This document shows positions 1 to 9,708 of a stretch of DNA of 64,000 nt, one piece after another. The notes under the pieces were generated by a model. That model was not told where the DNA came from, ran no database searches, and was given only the letters and a program-made list of their open reading frames with translations. This DNA comes from CAZXBB01 sp964638815 (GTDB lineage Bacteria; Planctomycetota; Phycisphaerae; Phycisphaerales; SM1A02): NCBI GenBank assembly GCA_964638815.1, contig CAZXBB010000072.1:27159-91158 (forward strand), in the 5' to 3' direction. The stretch's first letter is position 1, and each line of letters starts with the position of its first letter. A program made the translations under genes and the position numbers.

Positions 1-3000
1 GGGACGCCGCCAGCTCGATCGAGCGGAGCGGCTGCAGCCCATCGCCGAGCGACCGGTCAAGGTCGGCGAGCAGGACGTCCACCTCGGCAAGCTGCTCCGG
101 CGCCGCGGTGACCATGAGCGTGTTGGTGCGCTCGTCGGCCGCGAACTCGGGTTCGATCACGCTCCCGGCGCGATCGCGCATGCTGCGGAACCGCGCGCGG
201 AAGAGACCCCGCAGCGTGTCGCGCAACTCGATCGCGCGGGCCTGCTCGAGCGGGTACATCTTGAGCGTCGTCTGCACGTTGACCGGCGACTGGTCGATCA
301 TCTCGATGTAGCGATCGAGGAACCCGATCGCCTCGCCGGGGGCGGACACGATCAGCGCGTTCGTCTGCGCGTCGGCAGCGGCCGAGATCCGCTGCGGGTT
401 GAACACCGCGTCGATCTCCTGATCCCCGTCGAGCAGCGTCACGGCGAGCGACCGCATGCGGTCGGCCTGTCGCCCGTCGCCGCGGAGTATCTGCTGGAGC
501 CGCGCGACCGCGCGGTCGGCCGTGAGCGTCTCGAGCGGGTAGACCTTGACGACGACGCGCTCCGCGGCGGGGGGCCGCGCGAGCGCCGCGAGCAGGTCGC
601 CGATCGTCTCGAAGTCGTTGTCGGTCGCCGTCACGATCACGGCGTTGTTGATCGTGTCGGCGACGAGCCCCACGCGCCGGCGCACGTCCCCCCGCGCACC
701 GCCGGGCGGCGCGAGCTGCTGGAGCGTGCGGTCCACCATGCGAACGAGCATGTCGGCATCCGTCTCGAGCGGAAGCGCGATGTACCGCACGCGCCCCGGC
801 GCCGCGGGCAGCTCGCTCTGCATCTGCTCGGCGAGCGCCTTCACGCGCTCGACGGCGCGCGGCGAGCCGACGATGACGATGCTGTTCGTCGCGGGGTCAA
901 CCGCGATGGTGACGGCCGGTTCGTCGTCGCTCGGCAGCACCTGGCCGAGCGCGGCGAGGGCGAGCATTGTCGCGTACCGCGGCGCGCTCCCCGATGCGAG
1001 CGCCGCCGGGCCTTGCCCCGGACGGCCGCACAGGTGAGACGCGCGCTGTCTTTCGTCGCCGCGCCGCGACGACGATCCCGCGGGGGGCGCGGCGCTGCCG
1101 GATTCCGGCGCGCGTCGGTTCAGAAGCTCCTCCAGCGTCATCACCTCGACGCCGCCGCCGCCCGACCGGTCGAGGATGCGTCGCAGCGACTCCGCGACGT
1201 CCGCCGCCTTCGCCCGCGACGGGTCGATCGGGACGAGGCGAATGTCGTGGGACGTCGTGAGCGTGGCGCTGTCGATCTCGCGGACGAGCCGCTCGATCCG
1301 CCGGAACTGCTCCTCGCTCGCGCGGACGAGCAGGCTGTTGCTCGCCGCATCGACGCGAAAGGCGGGCGGCTGTTCACCCAGCTCCGTCTCTTCGAAGAGA
1401 GACTCGAGATTCTCCGCGAGCGCGGCGGCGTCGGAGTTCTGGACGGCGACGACCCGCACCGAGCGCGGCGCGACGCGGTCGCTCCCGGGATCGACGTCGA
1501 GCTGCGCGACCATTTCCTCCGCGATCGAGAGGATCGACGGCGGCGCCGACACGATGACGGCGTTGAGACGCCTGTCGGCCGCGACGCGAACGTCGGGGCC
1601 GAGGTCGGGCAGGTCACGCCCGCGAGTGAAGGCGTTGATGCGCAGCCACGCGGGGACTTCCTCCCCGGCGAGAAGCTGCTCCACGATCGGTGCAACGGTT
1701 TCCGCCCGCGCGTGCCGGAGGAACACCGTCCGCACCTGGGCCCGATCGACCGCGTGCCCCTCGTCGAGACGCGCGACGATCGCCGCGAGCGCGTCGATCT
1801 CGTCGGTCGCCGCCGTCACCACGATCGAATTGCTCGATGGTTCCGCCACGATCGACGGCGCCGGCGCGCCGGGACGCGCGGCGGCCCGCGCCGCGGCGGC
1901 GGCCTCGAGCGCCGCGACCACGTCGCCCGCCTTCGCCTGCTCCAGCGTGAAGATGCGCACATCGACCGCGCCGCCCGCCCCGTCGCGCGGCACGTCCATG
2001 TCGTCCACGAGCTGCATCGCGACCGGCATGAGTTCGCGCGGCGCGCTCACGAAGAGTCGGTTGCGAGACGCTTCCGCGGTCACCGTCGGCTGCCCCACCG
2101 CGAGCCCGGCGCGAACCGCGGCCTGGAGGGACGCGGGCCACCGCCCGCGGTCCGCCAGCATCGGTCCGACGGCCTGGGCGACCGCGGCGGCGTCGCTGTG
2201 CCGAAGGTCGACGAGGCGAAAGTCCATCTGCGGCGCGGTCGGCGTCGCGTCGTCACGCTCCTCGAGAAGCGCGAGCGCCCGATCGACCTCGTCGCGCGGC
2301 CCGACCACCAGGATCGTGCCCGCCGCCTCGTCCGGAATCAGCTCGATCTTCGCCCGCCGGCCCTCGCCGGTTGTGGCCGCCATGATGCGCTCCGTGGCGG
2401 CCGCGAGCGTCGCCGGCGCACCCTGCGCGGGCGTGAACGTGTCGTAGACCCGAGCTTCCGCGTCGCCGGGCCGGTCGATCCGCTCGATGATGCCCGCGGC
2501 GAGGGCGAGCGTCTGCTGCGGCCCGGTGACGATGAGGCTGTTCGTTCGCGCGATCGGCTGCACGCTGATCTTCGCGACCGGCTCGATCTGCCCGCGGCCG
2601 CGCCGGATGCGCTCGATCATGATGCGGGGGTCGTTCGCGAACTGGTCGGCGACCAGGCCCTGAACGAGGGGGGCGATCTCGACCGCGTCGGCGTACTCGA
2701 GCGCGAACGTCCGCGCGTCCGTGGCGTCGGACGGCGGTCGTCCGTCCAGCGGTTCGATCACCGGCTCGAGCGCGTCGATGTCGGCGGCGAGGCCGACGAG
2801 GATGAGAGCGCGCGAGGCCGGCGCCGCGATGACCTTCACCTCGAGCGGATCGCCGGCGTCGTTGCGCATCGCGGGCATCGCCGCCCCGATCGCGCGGCCG
2901 ACCTCCTCCGCTTCGGCGTACATGAGCGGGCGCACCCTCACGATTTCCTCGCCCACGCGCGCCGTGGGATCGTCGAGCTGCCGGATGAGCTCCTCGGCGA

Positions 3001-6000
3001 CGGGCATCACCGCATCGGGGGCCGAGAGGATGAGCGTGTTCGACTTCCTGTCCGCGGTGACGTTGAGCAGCGCCTGGACGTCCGCCGTCGCGCCGCCCGG
3101 GATCTCGGCGTTGATCCGCGTGAGCAGAATCTCGCGGAGCATCGGCGCGAGCGACTCGGCACGGGCGTGCTCGAGCCGGAACAGCCGCAGGCTCGTCGCG
3201 GTACCCGCCCCTGCCGCGAGCTCGACCCCGTCGAGCCGATTCACCAGCTCCTCGAATCCCTCCATCCGGTGCGACGGCGCCTCGACGATGATCGAGTTCG
3301 TCCGCGGGTCGGCGCGGACGAGCACCTCCCGCGCGGGGCGCAGCTCGGTCTGCGGCCGGCCCCAGCGATCCGCGGGCGCCGGCGGCTGCGGGAACATCTC
3401 GTCGAGCGTGACCGCCAGGTCCTCGGCCCGCGCCGTGCGCAGCGGGAAGATGCGGATCTCGCGCCCGTCGTACTTCCGGCGCTCCGCGTCGTTGAGATCC
3501 TCCACGACCGCGAGGATCTCGGGGAACATCTCGGGGTGCGCGGCCACGAGAAGCGAGTTCGTCTTCGCGTCGGCGGTGATGCTCACGGGCTTTGCCGTGC
3601 GCATCTCGAGCGCCCGGCGGTCATAGTGCGCGGCCAGCGCGCCGGCGAGGTTCCTCGCGTCCGCAGCGTCGAGCTGCAGGATGCGCACCGGCGGCATCTC
3701 GCCCTGCTCGGGCTGATCGAGACCGTCGATCAGCGCTTCGATGATGGAGTGCTGGTCGGGCTGCGCCGCGATGAGCAGCGCGTTGGTGCGCTCGATGACC
3801 TCGAACTGGGGAGGCGGCCCCACGCGCGTCCCGAGCAGGGTCGCGCTGTCCACCATGTCGGTCAGCGTCGCCGCGACGCGGGCGGCCTCGGCGTTCACGA
3901 GCGTGCGCAGCCGCACGTCCGGCGGCGGCGCGATCGCGCCCTGGAGCTGCGTCAGGATCGTGGAGAACCGGAACATCGCTTCGTCCCCGGCGACGACGAG
4001 CAGCGTCGAGTTCTCGTTGTCCACCTCGACGCTCACCGGACGCGCGAGCGGATCGTCGGACGTCTGCTCCTCGTAGAGCCGCATCGCGCGGTCGGCGAGC
4101 GTCCGCGGATCGGTGCCATCCACCTCGATGACCCGCAGGGTGCGGGGAACCGGCACGGCCTCGAGATCGTCGAGCATGCGCTCGACCGTCGTGAAGGTGA
4201 GATCGTCGCCCGCCACGATGAGCGTGCGGCTCAGCGGCTCCACCTCGACCGTCACGGTCACCGGCTGCCCGCCGTCCGGCGGCGTCTCGCTCAGCACGCC
4301 GACCTTTGCGAGCTGCGTGAGCGTCCGCGCGATGCGCTCGGGGTCGCCGCGCTCGATGTGATAGGTGCGGAGCGCGGCGCGGGGCGGAAGCTCCACGCGG
4401 TCGAGCTGCTCGACGAGCGCCTCGAACGATGCCCGGCGCTCGGCCGGGGCCTCGATGATGAGCGTGTTCGTCGCGGCGTCCGCGGAGACGAGCACTTCCT
4501 TGGGTTCCTGGAGATGCGTCAGTGCGCGCCCGCGACGGTCCTGCGGCACCGGCGGCGCCGGGTAGAGCTTGTCGAGCGCTGTCGCGAGATCGGTCGCGCG
4601 GGCCCGCTCCAGCGTGAAGAGCATCGTCTCGCGCTCCGGCCCTCCGTCCGCGCGATTGATGCCACTCACGAAGTCGCGGATCTCCTCGTAGACGTCCGCG
4701 TGAGCCGTGATGATGAGCGTGTTGGTGCCGGCGTCGGCGTCGATCGAGACAGGCTTCTCCCGGCGCTGCTCGTTCGGACGCGCGTCGTAGCGACGGCGGA
4801 GGAGCGCGGCGATCTCGCCCGCGTCCGCCGCGCGGAGCTGGATGAGACGCAACGGCGGAAGGTCCGCCGGCTCCAGCGTGTCGAGGTCGCGCACGAGGCG
4901 CGCGATCGCGTCGTGCTGCGCCGGCTCCGCGATCACGTAGAGGCTGTTCGTCCGCTCGACGACCTCGATCTCCGGTTCGGGCACGGCGCGGGCGGGATCG
5001 CGCGGCGCCGTCGTTTTGAGCAGCGCCAGCAGCGGCCCGACGATGTCGTCGGCCTCGGCGTACGCGAGCGCGAGCAGTCGCCCCTCCCGCGCGGGCGGCG
5101 CGAGATGCCGCGCCTCGGCGAGCGCCCGCTCGTACAGTTCGACGGCTGGGGCGGAGCCCGAGATCACGAGATTGCCCGTATCGCGGTCGTGCTCGACGTC
5201 GGGGGCCCGGACGTCGTCGCCGGCGCCGCGGGCGAGGCGCGCGAAGATCGCCGCGGTGCGCTCGGTCAGCGCGTCGGGGTCGCCGACCTTGCCCATCGGC
5301 ACGACCTGGAAGCGGAAGTCGCCCGGCGCGGGGCGGTCGAGCGTGCCCACGATCGCCTTGATGACGCCGAACTGCTCGGGCGCCGCCGTCACGAGCAGCA
5401 CGTCGAGCTCGTCGATCGGCGTGATCTCCGGCGCGGGCACCTCGGCGCCGTCGGGCGTCGCGAGGAGCGGACCGGCGAGCGCGGCGAGCGATTTCGCCAC
5501 CGTGCTCGGCGTCGCGTTCGCCAGCGCGAACTGTCGCGTCTCGCGATCGACCACGGTCGTCTCGCGGGCCATGCGCATCGCGTCGGAGAAGCGATCAATG
5601 GCCGCGGACGTTCCGACGAGCGTGAGCGTGCGCGACGCCTCGTCGAGCTCCGCCTGCAGCTCGTCGCGCGGATCCTTCGGATCGGCCTGGCGCTCGTAGA
5701 TCGCGCGCGACCGCGCGAACAGGTCGGCGGGATCGCGCGCGGTGAGCCGCAGGAGGCGCACCTGGCGATCGACGCGGGCGGGGCGGTCGAGCGCCGGCAC
5801 GAGCGCGCGGACCGACTCCACGTCGGGCGCGAGCCCCGCCGCGATGACGGACGCGCCGTCGGGGCCGGGCAGGAGCTTCGTCGTCGCCTTCTGCCGGTCG
5901 TTCAGCAGCGACGTCAGCGCGGTGACGATCGCCGCCGGCTCCGCGTGCCGGAGCGTGAGCACGACCACGTCGCGATCCGTGTCCGCCGCGGTGGCCGCGC

Positions 6001-7099
6001 CGCCGCCGTCGATCTCCTTGAGCACGACCGACGCCTCGGCGACGTCCGTGTCGTCGCCGATCACCGTGATGCGGTTCGACCCGGTGTGCGGGATCACGAC
6101 CGGGCGCTCCTCGCCCTTGTCCCGCGCGGCGAAGAGGCTCGACACCTTCGCGACGGCGTCCGCCGCCGGAATCTGCACGAGGTCGAACGACCTGACGGTC
6201 CGGGCCGAGGAGATCGCCGGGACGTCGAGCAGCGCGATCGTCTCCGCGAGCTTGGTGATGCGGCGCTCCTGTCCCTTGGCGATGATCGAGTTCGTCCGCT
6301 CGTCGTGCGAGATGCTGAGACCATGCATCTCCTGCTCGCGGATCTTCTGCGGCTTGTTCTTGTCGTCGAGCACGGTGCGCTCGACGGTCGTCGACATCAG
6401 CGCCTTGAGGGGCTCCATGAGCAGACTCGCCCGCGTGTGCTGGAGCTTGAAGATCTGGATCGCGCCCTCCGGGTCCTCGCGGTCGATCTCCTCGACGATC
6501 CTGATGAGACGCCGGACCTGCGCCGCGGTCTCCGTGATGACGAGCGCGTTCTGGTCCTGGAGCGCCGTCACCGAGCCGTAGGTGGCGACCATCTCGGCCA
6601 GCTTCTCGGCGAGCGGACCCGCCAGCGCGAGATCGAGGGCGCGCACCACCGTCACGATCTGGTCGCTCGTCACCTCGGCGGGGAGCGTGCCGACATAGGT
6701 CGGAATGTCCTCGCGTTTCATCTCCTCCAGCTTCTGAAGGTAGAGCATGTCGTCGCTGATGCGCAGCATGACGCCCTTCGATTGCAGGATGATGTTCAGC
6801 ACTTTGAGCGCCTCGCGCGGCTCGTACGACTCCGGCGACAGGTAGTCGAGCGTTCCTTCCGGCGGCGTCGTCTCCCAGATCACCGGCAGGCCCACCTTCC
6901 GGGCGAAGAAATCGACGACCTGCTCGAAGCCCGCCCCCTTGAAGTTGAAGCGAACGCGCACCGCCTCCGCGGCCGCGTCGGCGGACTCGGCCTGCGCGAA
7001 CGACGGGGTCGCGAGGGCCGGCAGGACGAGGAGCATCCAGGCTCCGACCAGGACGCGCCGAGTCAGTGGCGCGGCCGCTCGCGAACGGGGGCAATACAT
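1..7099 (-). CDS. gspD: Giant secretin-like protein (GspD type) with about 27 tandem N-domains; C-terminus outside window
   Basis: Last visible gene of the type II secretion operon, expected to form the outer-membrane channel. The ATG at 7099 follows GGAG with normal spacing and lies 25 bases after gspM. At least 2,366 codons are open and the gene leaves the window. Residues about 1-38 are a signal peptide (hydrophobic core, then PSFAQA). Residues about 45-105 resemble the secretin N0 domain (FNFKGAGFEQVVDFF). Then follow about 27 units of 70-90 residues, each matching the N1/NolW pattern: a line such as VRVFRLEHARAESLAPML, a loop, then a strand such as RTNSIIVEAP and a helix ending in LD. 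One linker (about residues 1985-2035) is Ser/Arg-rich with a single Cys. Ordinary GspD has three or four N-domains in about 650 residues. No secretin barrel is visible yet, so the family call rests on the N-domains and operon position. A long antisense ORF here is a codon-bias shadow. Confidence 0.85.
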   Translation of the reverse strand, partial: MYCPRSRAAAPLTRRVLVGAWMLLVLPALATPSFAQAESADAAAEAVRVRFNFKGAGFEQVVDFFARKVGLPVIWETTPPEGTLDYLSPESYEPREALKVLNIILQSKGVMLRISDDMLYLQKLEEMKREDIPTYVGTLPAEVTSDQIVTVVRALDLALAGPLAEKLAEMVATYGSVTALQDQNALVITETAAQVRRLIRIVEEIDREDPEGAIQIFKLQHTRASLLMEPLKALMSTTVERTVLDDKNKPQKIREQEMHGLSISHDERTNSIIAKGQERRITKLAETIALLDVPAISSARTVRSFDLVQIPAADAVAKVSSLFAARDKGEERPVVIPHTGSNRITVIGDDTDVAEASVVLKEIDGGGAATAADTDRDVVVLTLRHAEPAAIVTALTSLLNDRQKATTKLLPGPDGASVIAAGLAPDVESVRALVPALDRPARVDRQVRLLRLTARDPADLFARSRAIYERQADPKDPRDELQAELDEASRTLTLVGTSAAIDRFSDAMRMARETTVVDRETRQFALANATPSTVAKSLAALAGPLLATPDGAEVPAPEITPIDELDVLLVTAAPEQFGVIKAIVGTLDRPAPGDFRFQVVPMGKVGDPDALTERTAAIFARLARGAGDDVRAPDVEHDRDTGNLVISGSAPAVELYERALAEARHLAPPAREGRLLALAYAEADDIVGPLLALLKTTAPRDPARAVPEPEIEVVERTNSLYVIAEPAQHDAIARLVRDLDTLEPADLPPLRLIQLRAADAGEIAALLRRRYDARPNEQRREKPVSIDADAGTNTLIITAHADVYEEIRDFVSGINRADGGPERETMLFTLERARATDLATALDKLYPAPPVPQDRRGRALTHLQEPKEVLVSADAATNTLIIEAPAERRASFEALVEQLDRVELPPRAALRTYHIERGDPERIARTLTQLAKVGVLSETPPDGGQPVTVTVEVEPLSRTLIVAGDDLTFTTVERMLDDLEAVPVPRTLRVIEVDGTDPRTLADRAMRLYEEQTSDDPLARPVSVEVDNENSTLLVVAGDEAMFRFSTILTQLQGAIAPPPDVRLRTLVNAEAARVAATLTDMVDSATLLGTRVGPPPQFEVIERTNALLIAAQPDQHSIIEALIDGLDQPEQGEMPPVRILQLDAADARNLAGALAAHYDRRALEMRTAKPVSITADAKTNSLLVAAHPEMFPEILAVVEDLNDAERRKYDGREIRIFPLRTARAEDLAVTLDEMFPQPPAPADRWGRPQTELRPAREVLVRADPRTNSIIVEAPSHRMEGFEELVNRLDGVELAAGAGTATSLRLFRLEHARAESLAPMLREILLTRINAEIPGGATADVQALLNVTADRKSNTLILSAPDAVMPVAEELIRQLDDPTARVGEEIVRVRPLMYAEAEEVGRAIGAAMPAMRNDAGDPLEVKVIAAPASRALILVGLAADIDALEPVIEPLDGRPPSDATDARTFALEYADAVEIAPLVQGLVADQFANDPRIMIERIRRGRGQIEPVAKISVQPIARTNSLIVTGPQQTLALAAGIIERIDRPGDAEARVYDTFTPAQGAPATLAAATERIMAATTGEGRRAKIELIPDEAAGTILVVGPRDEVDRALALLEERDDATPTAPQMDFRLVDLRHSDAAAVAQAVGPMLADRGRWPASLQAAVRAGLAVGQPTVTAEASRNRLFVSAPRELMPVAMQLVDDMDVPRDGAGGAVDVRIFTLEQAKAGDVVAALEAAAAARAAARPGAPAPSIVAEPSSNSIVVTAATDEIDALAAIVARLDEGHAVDRAQVRTVFLRHARAETVAPIVEQLLAGEEVPAWLRINAFTRGRDLPDLGPDVRVAADRRLNAVIVSAPPSILSIAEEMVAQLDVDPGSDRVAPRSVRVVAVQNSDAAALAENLESLFEETELGEQPPAFRVDAASNSLLVRASEEQFRRIERLVREIDSATLTTSHDIRLVPIDPSRAKAADVAESLRRILDRSGGGGVEVMTLEELLNRRAPESGSAAPPAGSSSRRGDERQRASHLCGRPGQGPAALASGSAPRYATMLALAALGQVLPSDDEPAVTIAVDPATNSIVIVGSPRAVERVKALAEQMQSELPAAPGRVRYIALPLETDADMLVRMVDRTLQQLAPPGGARGDVRRRVGLVADTINNAVIVTATDNDFETIGDLLAALARPPAAERVVVKVYPLETLTADRAVARLQQILRGDGRQADRMRSLAVTLLDGDQEIDAVFNPQRISAAADAQTNALIVSAPGEAIGFLDRYIEMIDQSPVNVQTTLKMYPLEQARAIELRDTLRGLFRARFRSMRDRAGSVIEPEFAADERTNTLMVTAAPEQLAEVDVLLADLDRSLGDGLQPLRSIELAAS

Positions 7100-7124
7100 C
7101 TTGTGGTCTCCGTGGGACACTCGT

Positions 7125-8111
7125 TCACTCGTCCCGCGCGGGCGGGCTGTCGGCTCTGGATCTCTGTTCGAGCGTGCGGCCGATCCGCACGCGGAAGCGC
7201 TCGTCACCCTCGCTGAACTCGGCCCACTCGCCGGCGGCGGCGACGAGCTCGACGGACTCGAACCGGCTGCCGACCGTCAGCACGCGCGCCGCGCCGTTCG
7301 TGGTGCGGCGCAGCCAGACCTCGGCGCCGCCCGGACCGTCGGCGACGCCGGTGACCGCCCACTCGTGCCACGGGAAGGTCTCTTCATCCGGCGGCGGCGT
7401 CTGCGGGGAGGGCTCGGCGGGCGGCGCCGCGGCGACGACCGGCGGCGGCACGCGGAAGTGATTCGTCTCGACAAGGTCGCGATAGCGGGCGAGCCGCGTC
7501 TCGTCGTAGGCCGCCGCATCGACCGTCTCCGGCTCACGTCCGGGCAGGAACAGCGTCGTGAGACGCACCGTCACGTCGAAGCGGTCGCCGTTGTCCCGCG
7601 GGTCGATCTTGACGTGGTCGATGTGCTTGAGCCAGGGCTCCGCGTCGATGCGGTCCACGAGCTGCACGACGTCGTCGAGGTCGCCCTCGCCGGTCACCCA
7701 CGCCTGGAGCTCGACGAAATCGATCTCGTCGCGCATCGCCTTCCAGCTCGCGCTCCGCGGGAAGGCGGTTCGCGCCGGCGACTTCCGCGTCGTCGCGTTC
7801 CCCGTGCCGACCGTCGCCTTGGCGAGACCCACGGCCTCGGCGATGCGATTGAGTCGCGTGCGCAGCCGGTGATCGACGGTCTCGACGTCCGCCCCGAGCG
7901 TGCGATCGACGTACGCGCGGAGCTCGCCATCGACGCGCGGCGCGTCGTCGAGCTGGCGGCGGTAGTCCTCGACCCGCGCGGCCGTCGCCTCGAGCTCGCC
8001 GGTCAGCTCCGCCCGCGGCCCCGCGTAGAGAACCCGCACGGTGGACCACAACAGGTACAGGATGAGCACCGCGGCCCCGGCGAGCACGAGCGGGCGGGTC
8101 GTTCGCGTCAC
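7125..8111 (-). CDS. gspM: GspM/PilO-like inner-membrane component of type II secretion
   Basis: About 328 residues, starting at a GTG that overlaps the gspL stop (GTGA, 8108-8111). There is one N-terminal membrane segment (LVLAGAAVLILYLLWSTV, about residues 8-25), then a coiled-coil-like stretch (residues 30-75) and a periplasmic alpha/beta domain containing an ELQAWVTGEGDLDDVVQLVD segment like the ferredoxin-like fold of PilO/GspM. A Pro-rich linker near residues 220-245 leads to a small C-terminal beta domain (about 250-320), which resembles a GspC/PilP homology region. If so, this protein combines the GspM and GspC roles, which would fit the absence of a separate gspC. That fusion reading is inference. 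The family call rests on topology and gene order more than on a sequence signature. Confidence 0.65.
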   Translation of the reverse strand: MTRTTRPLVLAGAAVLILYLLWSTVRVLYAGPRAELTGELEATAARVEDYRRQLDDAPRVDGELRAYVDRTLGADVETVDHRLRTRLNRIAEAVGLAKATVGTGNATTRKSPARTAFPRSASWKAMRDEIDFVELQAWVTGEGDLDDVVQLVDRIDAEPWLKHIDHVKIDPRDNGDRFDVTVRLTTLFLPGREPETVDAAAYDETRLARYRDLVETNHFRVPPPVVAAAPPAEPSPQTPPPDEETFPWHEWAVTGVADGPGGAEVWLRRTTNGAARVLTVGSRFESVELVAAAGEWAEFSEGDERFRVRIGRTLEQRSRADSPPARDE

Positions 8112-9652
8112 GGCGCGCCCTCCTGCTCCGCGGTCGCGATCGTGTCGTCCACGCGCGTCGTCTCGTCGGACGGCGGCGCGGGGCGATCGGTCATCAGGCG
8201 ATACGTGAACCCGTACGGCAGCCGCTTGCCGCCGCGTGCGTCCGCGCCCGCGGACTTCGTCGTGTACCACTCCGTCTCGACAAGCGCCGCGCGGAACGCG
8301 TCGGCCGTCGCGCGATCGCGGGCCTCGCCGTCCACCACGATCGCGAGCGACGCGGGCGACGACCACGCCTTCGTCTTGCCGGCATAGCGGACGCCGCGGA
8401 AGTCGAGCGTGCCGACCCAGGAGTCGAGCACGACCTCCGAAGGCGGCGGCGCGATGCGGTGCAGACTGTGCACGTGGTCGAGCCAGCGCACGTCCGCCGA
8501 CGTCCACCGATTGAGGTGTGCGAGAAGGAACGTGTCTCGCTGGTATCGCTGCGCCAGCGGGCGCAGCTCGCGTGAACGTTCGCTCGCGACGCTCAACCGG
8601 CTCTCGAGGTTCGTGACGGTGCGCCGCCCCGTCGTCCAGATGCCGAGCACGATCACCACGAGCAGCCCCGCGACCATCAGCCCGTACTTCCGCGCCTGCG
8701 CGACGCGATCCACGGGCCGGCGCGGATGCGCGAAATCGATCGTGTCGCCGCCGAGCGCCGGCTCGAGCAGGATGCCGGCGAGCGGCCACACGCCGTCGAG
8801 ACGCTCGCCGCCCGGTTCCACGAGCGGGTGATGCTCGACGATCGTCGTCGCGACCGCGAGGATCTCCCCGATGGGTCCCGCCGCCCGCTCGGTGACGTCG
8901 CGATCGCCCATCAGGACGACACGCTCGACGTCCCGCGAGTCGTCGGCGATGCGATAGCTCATCCAGGTGCGCCGCGTCTCCGTGATCACGGACTCGGCGA
9001 TCACCGCGGGGACGTCTGCGGCGTCCGCGTCGGGCTCCGCGAGCGGCGCCGCCCGCGAGAAGAGGATCGCGCCGCCCGCGAGCACGCAGAACTCGACGCT
9101 GTCGCCGGTGATGTCGATCGCGAGCACGGGTCCGAGCTCGTCGTCGCCGAGGCTGTTCCGCAACGCGGTGGAGCCTGAAAGACGGAGCCCGATGCGCTCG
9201 ATCTCGCGACCGGCCGCGGCCATCGTCGCGCGCGCGCGGGCGAGCACCGGCTCCGGCACGGCGACCGCGGTGACCTCGGTGCTCGACGCGTCCTGCACGA
9301 CCGGCACGTAGTCGATGACCGCCCGGTCGGCGTCGAACGGCAGCTCGCGCTGGAGCGCGAGACGCGTCATCCCCGGAAGCTCATCCGGATCGACCGACGG
9401 AAGCGACAGCCGCTTGAGTCCGACGTGCTCCCGCGCGAGCGCCAGCGTCACCCGCCCGCGCGGAAAACCGGCGGCGTCGAGCTCGCCGCGGATCCACGCG
9501 CCGACCGCTTCCGGGTTCGCGACGTCCAGGCCCTGCGGCATCGCGCGGACGATCGCCCGATGGACGCGCAGCCGCTCCCGATCGCGCGTCGCGTGCAGCG
9601 CCCTCAGGTGACGCGGTCCGATCTCGATGGCGATCGCGTTGCGCGGGGTCAT
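8108..9652 (-). CDS. gspL: GspL/PilM-like actin-fold assembly protein
   Basis: About 514 residues. The N-terminal 330 residues read like the PilM/GspL actin-like cytoplasmic domain: it opens with IAIEIGPRHLRALH, has an internal QRELPFD motif typical of PilM, and a second strand set near LAIDITGDSVEFCVL. One membrane segment follows at about residues 345-365 (GLMVAGLLVVIVLGIWTTG), then a coiled coil and a periplasmic domain. In T2SS this protein couples the cytoplasmic ATPase to the pseudopilus platform. The start at 9652 has only a weak ribosome site; an in-frame ATG at 9727 would overlap gspK by 19 bases. The product is longer than the usual 400 residues of GspL. Its 3' end overlaps gspM by four bases, so the pair is probably translationally coupled. 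Confidence 0.75.
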   Translation of the reverse strand: MTPRNAIAIEIGPRHLRALHATRDRERLRVHRAIVRAMPQGLDVANPEAVGAWIRGELDAAGFPRGRVTLALAREHVGLKRLSLPSVDPDELPGMTRLALQRELPFDADRAVIDYVPVVQDASSTEVTAVAVPEPVLARARATMAAAGREIERIGLRLSGSTALRNSLGDDELGPVLAIDITGDSVEFCVLAGGAILFSRAAPLAEPDADAADVPAVIAESVITETRRTWMSYRIADDSRDVERVVLMGDRDVTERAAGPIGEILAVATTIVEHHPLVEPGGERLDGVWPLAGILLEPALGGDTIDFAHPRRPVDRVAQARKYGLMVAGLLVVIVLGIWTTGRRTVTNLESRLSVASERSRELRPLAQRYQRDTFLLAHLNRWTSADVRWLDHVHSLHRIAPPPSEVVLDSWVGTLDFRGVRYAGKTKAWSSPASLAIVVDGEARDRATADAFRAALVETEWYTTKSAGADARGGKRLPYGFTYRLMTDRPAPPSDETTRVDDTIATAEQEGAP

Positions 9653-9708
9653 GGATCCAACCTGTTTCTCCCCGCTCCCGCCTCCGGCGAGAGCCGAACT
9701 CGACGCCG

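Noticed and set aside
1013..7216. A 2,067-codon plus-strand ORF opposite the giant secretin-like gene
   Set aside because: It is the complement of a high-GC coding frame. Its translation is rich in Arg, Asp and His without domains, while the minus frame has a signal peptide and recurring N-domain motifs.
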